A stretch of 64,000 nucleotides of DNA. Source: an uncultured Colwellia sp. (GTDB taxonomy: Bacteria; Pseudomonadota; Gammaproteobacteria; Enterobacterales; Alteromonadaceae). The notes below the pieces were generated by a model. That model made no database searches, had not been told where the DNA came from, and saw nothing but the letters and a program-made list of their open reading frames with translations. The DNA is taken from the NCBI GenBank assembly GCA_913058395.1, contig CAJXQI010000010.1, positions 62,001 to 126,000 of the forward strand, given 5' to 3'. Each line of letters begins with the position of its first letter. The stretch's first letter is position 1. The position numbers and the translations under genes are program-made. Below are positions 44,314 through 52,465 of the stretch, piece after piece.

Positions 44314-45624
44314 TTAAATAGTTGCTAACTTAACAAGCTTACCGATTGGATCATCTAACGAACTTGGCGGCATTGTGAACCATTGCGGGCCATTTTTCGT
44401 CATGTAAATACAGTCTTCTAAGCGCACACCAAATTCACCTTGAATATAAATACCGGGTTCATTTGAAAAACACATGCCTGGTTTTAATATTTCAGTTTCA
44501 CCATGAACAAAGTTAACGCTTTCATGGCCTTCCATACCAATACCATGGCCTGTTCTGTGCGAAAGCCCTGGTAACTTGTAACCTGGTCCAAAGCCTTTTG
44601 TTTGATATAATTTGCGCACGGCGTCATCAACTGAACCTGCTTGGTTGCCAATTTTTGCTTGTTCAAAAGCAACTTGTTGTCCTTGCCTTACCGTTTGCCA
44701 AACTTCTCGTTGTCGTTTGCTTGGCTCACCAAAAACAAAGGTACGACTAATATCTGACTGATAACCATGAACATTACAACCGCAGTCCATCAGCACAATT
44801 GAACCTTCAGTTAAAGTTTGTTTTTGTTTGGTGCCGTGCGGATATGCGCTAGCTTGGTTAAATAACGCCATGTTCCACGCGCCTTTGCCGCCAAGTTGGG
44901 TTTGTGCACTTTTCATTAATGACTTAACATCGCCTTGGTTCATACCAAGCGCTAATTTTGACCAAACGTGTGCATACGCAAGTAAAGTAACTTCGTTAGC
45001 TTTATGCATTAATTCAAGTTCATGCTGACTTTTATACATACGACAGCCACGGGTGACAGGCTCTGCGCTAACATGCTGCATATTTGAAAGCTCAGCCATT
45101 AAGCCACTCATAACAAAATAACGTACCGAATTTTCAAAGGCTATTTTACCTTTGTTTATTCCGGCATCAGCCAAAATTTGTTTTATCAATACAAATGGGC
45201 TTTCATGTTCTTGCCATACGCGAATGTCGTCACTTACCGCTAAACTTTCACGTACACTAGGCTCTTCAAAAAATGGACAAACCACGGCAACATTGCCTTC
45301 TCGTGGAATTACCACCGCCGTTAAACGTTCACTGCGCCACCATTGTATGCCTGAGAAATAATCCATCGCTGCGCCAGGTTCAAGCACCATTGCTGCAATA
45401 TCAAGTTGCTGCATTAATTTTTGCGCTTTGGCGATACGTTGCAGTCTTTCTGCTTTGCTAATCGGTTTTACTGAACCGGTAATAGGGGCTAATTTTTTTG
45501 TTGTGCTTTTAGTTGGGCTTTCATTGTCGGCGTGGTTGCTGCTGCCAAGTGCACTTGAGGCAATACTTAACGAGGCTAGGCTTGCACCGCTGGCTTTTAA
45601 AAAGGCTCTTTTGGTTATATTCAT
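44314..45624 (-). CDS. Exported M24 metallopeptidase (Xaa-Pro aminopeptidase type)
   Basis: A 436-residue pita-bread-fold peptidase. The N-terminus M-N-I-T-K-R-A-F-L-K-A-S resembles a Tat signal (K-R-x-F-L-K) with a hydrophobic run ending S-S-A-L-G, so export of a folded metalloenzyme is likely. Metal ligands are visible in M-D-C-G-C-N-V-H-G-Y-Q-S-D-I-S-R-T-F near 277-294, H-R-T-G-H-G-I-G-M near 355, S-N-E-P-G-I near 387 and V-R-L-E-D near 401. It probably cleaves N-terminal residues before proline or acts as a creatinase-like enzyme. Divergent from the gamma-glutamyltransferase gene. Confidence 0.88.
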   Translation of the reverse strand: MNITKRAFLKASGASLASLSIASSALGSSNHADNESPTKSTTKKLAPITGSVKPISKAERLQRIAKAQKLMQQLDIAAMVLEPGAAMDYFSGIQWWRSERLTAVVIPREGNVAVVCPFFEEPSVRESLAVSDDIRVWQEHESPFVLIKQILADAGINKGKIAFENSVRYFVMSGLMAELSNMQHVSAEPVTRGCRMYKSQHELELMHKANEVTLLAYAHVWSKLALGMNQGDVKSLMKSAQTQLGGKGAWNMALFNQASAYPHGTKQKQTLTEGSIVLMDCGCNVHGYQSDISRTFVFGEPSKRQREVWQTVRQGQQVAFEQAKIGNQAGSVDDAVRKLYQTKGFGPGYKLPGLSHRTGHGIGMEGHESVNFVHGETEILKPGMCFSNEPGIYIQGEFGVRLEDCIYMTKNGPQWFTMPPSSLDDPIGKLVKLATI

Positions 45625-45684
45625 TTGTCATCCTGATTTAGCCATCAGTAGAAACATGGCAATTGCTTGAACGAGTTAAATTTT

Positions 45685-45730
45685 TAATGGCTTCACGCTA
45701 GCGGTTTTTTAATGGTCGAGCAAGCCATTA
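45685..45730. other. Inverted repeat in the M24/GGT divergent promoter region
   Basis: TAATGGCTT at 45685-45693 and AAGCCATTA at 45722-45730 are perfect complements across 28 bases, in the intergenic region shared by the two exported-enzyme genes. An operator is possible; chance is not excluded. Confidence 0.3.
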
Positions 45731-45894
45731 CCGACAAATTGTTGGCAATTTAAGATGAAATAGGAAAAATTCAATTAATGGTGAGTGGGCTGTGCGACTT
45801 AACGTGAAAATTGGGCATATCAGCGAGTATTTTTTGTACATCATTAAATAGCGTGTTATCAATAATGTTCGGCTTTAAATGAGAATAATAAAAG

Positions 45895-47661
45895 ATGATA
45901 AAGCACCATACATTTTCGCGTGTTAGCCGCGCAGTTTTAAAATTTAGTCTTGTTGTAACTGCCGTCGCCACGTCGACTGTTGTCTTACAAGCTAACGCCA
46001 ATGCTGACCGAGTTACCGGTAAAACCCATGCCACACGCTCAGAAGTGATTGCTGCTAATGGTATGGTGGCAACTAGCCAGCCATTAGCCACTCAAATTGG
46101 TTTACAAGTGCTTAAAGATGGCGGCAACGCTATTGATGCTGCCATTGCCGCAAATGCTGCGCTTGGCTTAATGGAACCAACAGGTAATGGTATTGGTGGT
46201 GATTTGTTTGCCATAGTTTGGCACGCGAAAAGCCAAAAGCTTTACGGTTTAAATGCCAGTGGTCGTTCACCTAAGTCACTTACTGTTAAAAAATTAAAGG
46301 CTGAATTGTCAGCGCAAAATCGAGAAAATATTCCTCCTTACGGCATGTTACCTATTTCAGTACCGGGAACAGTTGATGGCTGGTTTGAAATGCATGACAA
46401 ATTCGGCAAAATACCAATGAATAAAGTGCTAGAGCCTGCCATTGATTATGCCAATAATGGTTTTCCGGTAAGTGAGTTGATTGCTTACTATTGGGATCGC
46501 AGTGTTCCTAGGTTGTCACCACAGCCAGGCAGTTTTAAAAGCACTTTTACCATTAACGGTAAAGCGCCGCGTAAAGGACAAATATTTAAAAATCCTGAAC
46601 TGGGCAATACCTTATCGTTAATCGCACAACAAGGTCGAGAAGCGTTTTATCAAGGTGAAATAGCCGACAAAATTGATAGCTTTATGAAAGCTAATGGCGG
46701 TTATATTTCACGTGACGACTTAGCTAGTCATACTTCAACTTGGGTTGAACCTGTTTCAACGAATTATCGTGGCTACGATGTTTTTGAGCTGCCGCCAAAT
46801 GGCCAAGGTATTGCCGCGTTGCAAATGTTAAATATGTTAGAGCCTTACAACTTAGCCGAGATGGGCTTTTTGTCAGAGCAAGCACTGCATGTAATGACTG
46901 AAGCTAAAAAGCTAGCCTTTGAAGATCGAGCTAAGTTCTATGCCGATACTGACTTTTATGATGTGCCGCTTACCGGGTTAATTGATAAGAAATACGCCAT
47001 GGAACGTAAAAAGTTAATTGGCGAACGTGCGGCCAAACGTGTAGATGCGGGTAATCCAGCCATGTATCAAGGCGATACTATTTATTTAACCACTGCTGAT
47101 AAAGACGGTAACATGGTCTCGCTTATTCAAAGTAACTACCGTGGTATGGGCTCAGGTGTTGTTGTGCCGGGTTTAGGTTTTGTTTTTCAAGACCGAGGTC
47201 AACTGTTCTCGATGGACGAAACGCACGCTAATGCTTATCAACCGAATAAACGTCCGTTTCATACCATTATTCCAGCTTTTGTTATGAAAGATGGTAAACC
47301 TTTTATCAGCTTTGGTTTAATGGGCGGTGCGATGCAGCCACAAGGGCACGTGCAAATCGTTACTAACATTATTGATTTTGGTATGAACCTACAAGAAGCG
47401 GGCGATGCCACACGCTGGCAGCATTACGGTTCAACTGAGCCGACTGAAGCGAATGGCAAAACCTTAGTTGATGGTGGTCAGCTGGTTATCGAATCTGATA
47501 TTCCTTACCAAACGGTACGTGGCTTAATGCAACGTGGCCATAAAGTGGGTTTTGATATGGGCGGCTATGGCGGCTATCAAGCGATCATGTGGGACGATAA
47601 AGAAAAAGTATATTACGGCGCTTCTGAATCAAGAAAAGACGGACAAGCCGCCGGATACTAA
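45895..47661 (+). CDS. Gamma-glutamyltransferase family enzyme
   Basis: A 588-residue exported Ntn-hydrolase that acts on glutathione or other gamma-glutamyl compounds in the periplasm, self-cleaving into two chains. The N-terminal signal (V-S-R-A-V-L-K-F-S-L-V-V) precedes A-N-G-M-V-A-T-S-Q-P-L-A and G-G-N-A-I-D-A-A-I-A. The cleavage/nucleophile residue is Thr395 in Q-G-D-T-I-Y-L-T-T-A-D-K-D-G-N. The later G-Q-V-like C-terminus reads M-G-G-A-M-Q-P-Q-G-H-V-Q. A single threonine stands where E. coli GGT has two. Paired with the M24 peptidase, it fits peptide or glutathione scavenging. Confidence 0.88.
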   Translation: MIKHHTFSRVSRAVLKFSLVVTAVATSTVVLQANANADRVTGKTHATRSEVIAANGMVATSQPLATQIGLQVLKDGGNAIDAAIAANAALGLMEPTGNGIGGDLFAIVWHAKSQKLYGLNASGRSPKSLTVKKLKAELSAQNRENIPPYGMLPISVPGTVDGWFEMHDKFGKIPMNKVLEPAIDYANNGFPVSELIAYYWDRSVPRLSPQPGSFKSTFTINGKAPRKGQIFKNPELGNTLSLIAQQGREAFYQGEIADKIDSFMKANGGYISRDDLASHTSTWVEPVSTNYRGYDVFELPPNGQGIAALQMLNMLEPYNLAEMGFLSEQALHVMTEAKKLAFEDRAKFYADTDFYDVPLTGLIDKKYAMERKKLIGERAAKRVDAGNPAMYQGDTIYLTTADKDGNMVSLIQSNYRGMGSGVVVPGLGFVFQDRGQLFSMDETHANAYQPNKRPFHTIIPAFVMKDGKPFISFGLMGGAMQPQGHVQIVTNIIDFGMNLQEAGDATRWQHYGSTEPTEANGKTLVDGGQLVIESDIPYQTVRGLMQRGHKVGFDMGGYGGYQAIMWDDKEKVYYGASESRKDGQAAGY

Positions 47662-47729
47662 GCACAAATGTTAGCCATGAATTTTAACGTTAACTACTGC
47701 TGATTATTGACAATATTTGCTATGCTGTT

Positions 47730-47762
47730 GCCAACTGACTTACTAAGTTAGTTGGCTTTTTT
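47730..47762 (+). terminator. Rho-independent terminator after the GGT gene
   Basis: GCCAACTGACTT and AAGTTAGTTGGC form a 12-pair stem with one G-T wobble around ACT, followed by TTTTTT. It sits 69 bases after the gene's stop. Confidence 0.9.
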
Positions 47763-47811
47763 AACTGCTTAAGAAACATAAATTTAAATACTGGAAATAA
47801 GAACATCGCTG

Positions 47812-48063
47812 ATGGCAAAACCCAATAAAAAAGGCCCAAGCAAAACTGTTGATATATTTTGCAACAGCTGCAATACGATATTATTTAAATATCGCAAGGG
47901 CGGCAAAGGCGCATTAGTAAAAAGCTTCAAAGAACGTATTAGCCAAGACTACACTTTCACGCCTTGTATTTGCCCTAAGTGCCAAAAACCATTTGCCCGT
48001 GAGACCTTGATTCGTGGTTTACCTGCTTATAAATTTATTGGTGGCAAGGTTTGGTTTAAATAG
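47812..48063 (+). CDS. Small zinc-ribbon protein, unknown function
   Basis: Eighty-three residues, basic. Two cysteine pairs, C-N-S-C near residue 17 and C-P-K-C near 56 (with an extra C two residues before), look like a zinc ribbon with a 35-residue insert rich in lysine and glycine. The basic charge suggests nucleic-acid binding. GGAAATAAGAA precedes the ATG. It stands alone after the GGT terminator. Confidence 0.7.
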   Translation: MAKPNKKGPSKTVDIFCNSCNTILFKYRKGGKGALVKSFKERISQDYTFTPCICPKCQKPFARETLIRGLPAYKFIGGKVWFK

Positions 48064-48207
48064 TTGAAAAAATAATTGATTCTTTCAATTGTAAGTTGTG
48101 TTTTAAATTCCCTTTGACTCATTCCAAGGAAACCTAAGGCTAAAAATAAATTAAAACTTATGGTTTCTAAGGTTTTGATAATATGAGATATTAATACTAA
48201 ATAAACA

Positions 48208-48240
48208 TTATGGTACGGTAATTATCAGTAAGTACCATAA
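48208..48240. promoter_or_regulatory. Inverted repeat before a small unknown operon
   Basis: TTATGGTAC at 48208-48216 and GTACCATAA at 48232-48240 are perfect nine-base arms around 15 bases, 31 bases before the next start. A further ACCATA at 48243-48248 repeats half of it. Operator or 5' leader hairpin, by inference. Confidence 0.45.
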
Positions 48241-48271
48241 TAGACCATAGATAAAAATATAGACTCAAATC

Positions 48272-48901
48272 ATGATTAAACTTTTAAAATGGTTTTTTAT
48301 TAAAGCGTGGCCTATCGTTGCTCTAATCCCAATAATTGCTATTCACTTTCTACTTTTAAATATGGAATGTTTTAGTAAAGAATATTTATGTTACAACAAT
48401 TCAGAAATTAATAAGTTAGTTTCGCTTTTGATGCAACTGTCAGGGGGGCTGCTTATTTTAATTTCAATTGATTCAAACATAGGGTTATTTAAAAACAGTT
48501 CATTATTAGGCGGAATTTTTGACTGGTATGAGCAAAGACCTTGGAGAAAGCATGAATCTAAAAACGCTAGCGCAAGCGTTTCACTAACACTTCCCCCTTT
48601 AGAATTTAGTGCTCGAGGGCATATAGTCCCAACTACACTGGAAGCAAAGGTTGAGCTGTTAGAGACTAAAATAAGCTGGCTTAATGAAGATATTAATAAA
48701 AACAAAAAAGAAATTGACGGACGATTACAAGCCTTAAAGTCAACAATCAGCCAAGATCATAGTGCTCACACTGAGAAAATAAATGACTTACAAAAAAGTT
48801 TAATTCAATCTTCCATCGGTGGGCTAAAGTTGCAAGTGTTTGGGGTCATTTTAGTTTTTTATAGCCCAGTCTTTGAGTTATTTTACCTAATAACAAAATA
48901 G
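48272..48901 (+). CDS. Membrane protein with cytosolic coiled coil, unknown function
   Basis: A 209-residue protein. Two N-terminal membrane helices (about residues 9-29 and 46-66) are followed by a soluble part with P-P-L-E-F-S-A-R-G-H-I near 110, a coiled coil from about 124 to 175 (L-E-T-K-I-S-W-L-N-E-D-I) and a last helix near 187-206. I do not recognise a family. Codon use looks more AT-rich than that of its neighbours, so it may be acquired. It ends 10 bases before the next small gene and probably shares its transcript. Confidence 0.65.
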   Translation: MIKLLKWFFIKAWPIVALIPIIAIHFLLLNMECFSKEYLCYNNSEINKLVSLLMQLSGGLLILISIDSNIGLFKNSSLLGGIFDWYEQRPWRKHESKNASASVSLTLPPLEFSARGHIVPTTLEAKVELLETKISWLNEDINKNKKEIDGRLQALKSTISQDHSAHTEKINDLQKSLIQSSIGGLKLQVFGVILVFYSPVFELFYLITK

Positions 48902-48911
48902 AAAGGGAATT

Positions 48912-49304
48912 ATGAAACTATTATTAACATTAACACTATTGTCATCACCAGTATTTGCAACCAAACCTGACTTAAGTACTTTTTCCGAATCTTTGGACTA
49001 TGCGCAAGTCACGAAGGTGTTAGCGACGCAAAAATCTGACGGCACATGGTGTTTTGGCACCTCTGTTAAACACAATGATCAAGGTTGGGATCACTACGCG
49101 GATGGTTGGGAAGTGATAGATTTAGATGGCAATAAACTTGGCTACCGACAACTACATCACCCACATGTTCATGAACAGCCGTTCACTCGTAGCCAATGTA
49201 ATATAGACATACCAACAGATATTTCTCAGGTCATTGTTCGGGCTAAATGCAATCAGCATGGTTATGGTGGAAAGGCGATGGTTGTAGAGCTTAGTAAAAA
49301 CTAG
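48912..49304 (+). CDS. Secreted small protein, unknown function
   Basis: A 130-residue protein with a cleavable signal peptide (M-K-L-L-L-T-L-T-L-L-S-S-P-V-F-A). The mature part has three cysteines and the notable stretch H-H-P-H-V-H-E-Q-P-F-T-R-S near residue 81, which I recall in other small exported proteins of marine bacteria, without a known function. The histidine run could bind metal. GAAAGGGAA precedes the ATG. It ends before a strong terminator. Confidence 0.72.
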   Translation: MKLLLTLTLLSSPVFATKPDLSTFSESLDYAQVTKVLATQKSDGTWCFGTSVKHNDQGWDHYADGWEVIDLDGNKLGYRQLHHPHVHEQPFTRSQCNIDIPTDISQVIVRAKCNQHGYGGKAMVVELSKN

Positions 49305-49365
49305 TGCGGTAATTGAAGTTACTATTCTTTTGCTATTTACGTTTTGCAGCTAATAAACTAATAAT

Positions 49366-49392
49366 AAAAACGCGACCTTAAGTCGCGTTTTT
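49366..49392. terminator. Bidirectional Rho-independent terminator
   Basis: AAAAACGCGAC and GTCGCGTTTTT flank a five-base loop. T runs on both strands serve the convergent secreted-protein and amylase genes. Confidence 0.9.
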
Positions 49393-49432
49393 ATATGAAT
49401 AGTAGAATATTTTATTTATCTAAAATTACCGC

Positions 49433-50845
49433 CTATTCCATTAGCCACATTCTCGCTTTACGTCCTGGCAAGTAAAACTTATGCCATTGGCTATTCACGT
49501 TTTGTACATCAACACCTTCGACAACGTCACGGTAGTTCTTATGCCACCAAAGGTTATGCTCAGCAGTATTTATCCAAACATCTTGACCGCTATCACACTT
49601 GTTAATGCCGACAACGCCGATATGATCACGTTTGAATAAAATAATACAGTCGTTAAAGTTCATGACCTGCATGCCGTGACCTTGTGCAGCATTGTGAAAC
49701 TTAACCATGCCGGCGATATCTGAGCGTTTGTATAAATCAACCCAGCGGCTACCGTCGTTACTTTCATTGTGATCAGAGTAGATCATTGGTGTGCCGCCAT
49801 CACGTCCCATAATATAGGCGTTGGCTAAGGTTTCATCGGTGGCATTAAGAATTTGATATCTAAAACCATCGTTGCTTGGAATATCATGAGTAATTGAAAA
49901 CGTTACCGCTTTGTCGCCTGATAATGCTTGGCCGTATGCGCCTGGGTCAGCTAGTTGATTCATTGAACCACCAAAACCAAGTGCGCCACGTAGAGAGGCG
50001 AATAACGGGAAATCGTAAGCACTATGGCCGGTGTCGTTTAAATAAGGGGCAAGGAAGCTATCATAGCTATTGTCGCCAGCGCCACCTGAAGTGATTATTT
50101 CGCCAAATACATGTACACCACTTTTAATGTTGTCATTAAATACGGCATTGATGTGGTAATTGCTCATGTGTTTTGCAGCATCAACACGAAAGCCCGTAAC
50201 GCCAATCGTTTTTAAAGCTTGTAAGTAAGTTTGTTGCTGTGAAACTACCCAATTGTTTGGGTCTAAATCAGGTAAGCCTACATCGCCATTACCACCACAT
50301 AAACGCCAATATTGCACGTGGCCTGGGTTGCCCCAGTCAGTTATACAACCTGCAGGATGAAAATCATCAGCGCCCAAACTACCTTGTTGTAAGTCTCCAA
50401 ATAGTTTAATTGAATTGTAATAAGTACTATCAGCGGCATATTCAGCAAGTACATCAGCACCTGGGTAGTTTAAGTCTGAGCGTTTGTATGATTCGTTTGC
50501 CATATGGTTGAATACGATATCAGCATAGGTTTCTACGCCCTTCGCTTTTAGCGCATTAACCATGTCTTTAAAATCGTTGGTATCGCCAAGTGGGCTGTGA
50601 ATAATACGTAAGTCTTGTGGTTGATAGCGAGCCCACCATTCGTTACCTGATGACTTGTAGGCGGGAGAAACGAGTACTTTTTTATAGCCTAAGTCGGCAA
50701 TTTCTTGCGCTTTGGCGGCAACGTCGTCGTAAGTCCAATTAAAAGCATGCAGTATTGTGTCTGCACTTGATAATTGGCTAAACAGTAGGGTGCTGGTAAT
50801 AACTGATGCCTGTGTGAATCTTTTCAACATTGATGTAGATTTCAT
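49433..50845 (-). CDS. Secreted alpha-amylase, GH13
   Basis: Endo-acting alpha-1,4-glucanase of 470 residues, secreted through an N-terminal signal peptide (T-S-T-L-L-F-S-Q-L-S-S-A). Catalytic residues are in place: nucleophile Asp222 in G-F-R-V-D-A-A-K-H, acid/base Glu249 in V-F-G-E-I-I, and Asp321 in I-T-H-D-I-P-S-N-D. The calcium/region I motif D-I-V-F-N-H is near 109. Size and sequence style recall the compact amylases of cold-adapted Pseudoalteromonas. No starch-binding domain follows. The start has GAGGAAAG as ribosome binding site, within a structured leader. Confidence 0.92.
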   Translation of the reverse strand: MKSTSMLKRFTQASVITSTLLFSQLSSADTILHAFNWTYDDVAAKAQEIADLGYKKVLVSPAYKSSGNEWWARYQPQDLRIIHSPLGDTNDFKDMVNALKAKGVETYADIVFNHMANESYKRSDLNYPGADVLAEYAADSTYYNSIKLFGDLQQGSLGADDFHPAGCITDWGNPGHVQYWRLCGGNGDVGLPDLDPNNWVVSQQQTYLQALKTIGVTGFRVDAAKHMSNYHINAVFNDNIKSGVHVFGEIITSGGAGDNSYDSFLAPYLNDTGHSAYDFPLFASLRGALGFGGSMNQLADPGAYGQALSGDKAVTFSITHDIPSNDGFRYQILNATDETLANAYIMGRDGGTPMIYSDHNESNDGSRWVDLYKRSDIAGMVKFHNAAQGHGMQVMNFNDCIILFKRDHIGVVGINKCDSGQDVWINTAEHNLWWHKNYRDVVEGVDVQNVNSQWHKFYLPGRKARMWLME

Positions 50846-50851
50846 ACTTTC

Positions 50852-50919
50852 CTCGTTAATTTTCGTTAGCTTATTTTATTATGTTTCTAATTTGTTAACG
50901 AGTTGAGCATAAAATAAGC
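50852..50919 (-). promoter_or_regulatory. Interleaved inverted repeats in the amylase leader/promoter
   Basis: CTCGTTAA (50852-50859) is complementary to TTAACGAG (50895-50902), and GCTTATTTTAT (50869-50879) to ATAAAATAAGC (50909-50919). The two pairs interleave, which on RNA would be a pseudoknot order. The arm nearest the gene overlaps the GAGG ribosome binding site at 50851-50854. They may instead be operator sites if transcription starts closer to the gene. Confidence 0.5.
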
Positions 50920-51125
50920 ATCGAATATTAACTAGGTGTTTACATACGTATTCATTTTTATTGTTTTAGTTGGCGAATAGCTGAAAAAGGCTTTAATTGC
51001 TTGAACAATGACGTTGTTTTAAAAAGATAAATTAGCTGAAGAGGGAGGGGAATTTAATTGAGCTAGCTTGGTTACTTCATTCACCTTTAAAAATATAAAT
51101 GTTGCTGCTAGCTCAAAGCATGTGG

Positions 51126-51740
51126 CTATGTTTGAGTATTTTTTGCTTCATTACGCTGCTGAGCTAACGCTTGAAGTTGCTTTGATTGCTGATGCAAGCT
51201 GTTGCGAACTAGCAATTCACGGTCTTTTTCACGAATATGATGAAACACTACTTTATGTTGTTTATGGTCGTCATTTTCTTCGCAGCTGATGATTTCACCA
51301 AGGCAAAATAATGCGCTGTTGTCTTCAGCAAAAAATAGCTTCAAATATATGAAGTCACCAATGTTAAATGTCGATTCAAGGTTGGTGTTGAATATAATGC
51401 CGCCACCGCCAAACTTGGTTGCTTGAAAGCGGTCATTTTCCACATTTTCTTGGCTAAGAATATAACCGACCAGTAAATCCATTTTTTGCGCTTGATGGTT
51501 TAAGTATTCCATCAACTGGCTTGCAACGCCTGCTACTGCTTGTAATGGGCGCAGGGCGCTTTGGTCTAATGTTGTTATTTCAGATGCAATTTTAAAGGGT
51601 GCTGGCATTTCTTCAATAAACTCTTCGTAACTCGGCAATTGTGCAGAGCCTAAAGGTGAAACATTAATATTGAAGCGGTAATCAATAGAGAAAAACTCAT
51701 CGAATTGCGCTAACTTTGTCTTATCTTCTGGCGTTGACAT
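51126..51740 (-). CDS. PilZ-domain-like protein, probable c-di-GMP effector
   Basis: A 204-residue cytoplasmic protein. The second half (about residues 110-180) has the beta-rich pattern of PilZ domains (F-K/Q-A-T-K-F-G-G-G-G-I-I-F-N-T then F-N-I-G-D-F-I-Y-L-K-L). The usual R-x-x-x-R and D-x-S-x-x-G signatures are only partly kept, so c-di-GMP binding is uncertain. The tail is a charged helix with many glutamines. I start it at ATG 51740, where AAGG lies eight bases away. A GTG at 51749 touches that site and is less likely. Confidence 0.65.
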   Translation of the reverse strand: MSTPEDKTKLAQFDEFFSIDYRFNINVSPLGSAQLPSYEEFIEEMPAPFKIASEITTLDQSALRPLQAVAGVASQLMEYLNHQAQKMDLLVGYILSQENVENDRFQATKFGGGGIIFNTNLESTFNIGDFIYLKLFFAEDNSALFCLGEIISCEENDDHKQHKVVFHHIREKDRELLVRNSLHQQSKQLQALAQQRNEAKNTQT

Positions 51741-51831
51741 GATGGTCACCTTAATGAGTTTTTAAAACTTACTTTTTACTGAAAATAAGTATTATTGGAG
51801 CTAAGTGTTAACGAAAAAACTACTATTGAAA

Positions 51832-52434
51832 CTAGCCGTTATTGACGAGGAAAACGTTAACAGCGCATTCGCACATTTCATCAATTTGACTTTCCTGTGC
51901 GTAAATTCCGTCAATCACTAAACGCGCAATACCATGTAAAGTTGCCCAAGAAACTTGCGCTAACCTTAAGGTATTTTCTTCACTGTTAATAATGCCTTGT
52001 TCTTGCCAAAGCTTAATCATTTCTACTTGGTAATTGAAACTGGTGTAAGCAATATTTTTAAGTGTTGCAGTACTGTTGTTTTCTTTCCAAATAACCCGAC
52101 CAAACATCAGTTCGTATAACGATGGATTTTCGTTGGCAAAGCCAATATAAGCGTGCACAAAGCTACGGTACTTGTCGACATTAGACAGGTTTTCTTGTGT
52201 GAAAATTTCACTGGAAATTTGATGCCAACGTTCAAATGCCTGCTCAGCAATAGCACATAACAAGTCATTTTTATCAGTAAAATGATGATAAGCAGCGGTA
52301 CGAGAAACACCAATTTTCTCGGCAAGCTTACGTAATGATAAACCTTCAATGCCGGCTTCTGCCACCATATCACTGGCCGTGCTCACTAATGATTTACGTA
52401 AATCGCCGTGATGATATTTAGTTTTAGTGATCAT
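51832..52434 (-). CDS. TetR-family transcriptional regulator
   Basis: A 200-residue repressor. The N-terminal helix-turn-helix (L-S-L-R-K-L-A-E-K-I-G-V-S-R-T-A-A-Y-H-H-F near residues 33-53) is typical. The C-terminal domain (R-S-F-V-H-A-Y-I-G-F-A-N-E-N-P-S-L-Y-E-L-M-F) fits the TetR_C group found with F-x-x-x-N-P-x-L-Y-x-L-M-F. It follows the exporter gene on the same strand after 31 bases and may regulate it. Confidence 0.88.
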   Translation of the reverse strand: MITKTKYHHGDLRKSLVSTASDMVAEAGIEGLSLRKLAEKIGVSRTAAYHHFTDKNDLLCAIAEQAFERWHQISSEIFTQENLSNVDKYRSFVHAYIGFANENPSLYELMFGRVIWKENNSTATLKNIAYTSFNYQVEMIKLWQEQGIINSEENTLRLAQVSWATLHGIARLVIDGIYAQESQIDEMCECAVNVFLVNNG

Positions 52435-52465
52435 TAGTGAACAACCCTAGCATTGACGGTATTCA

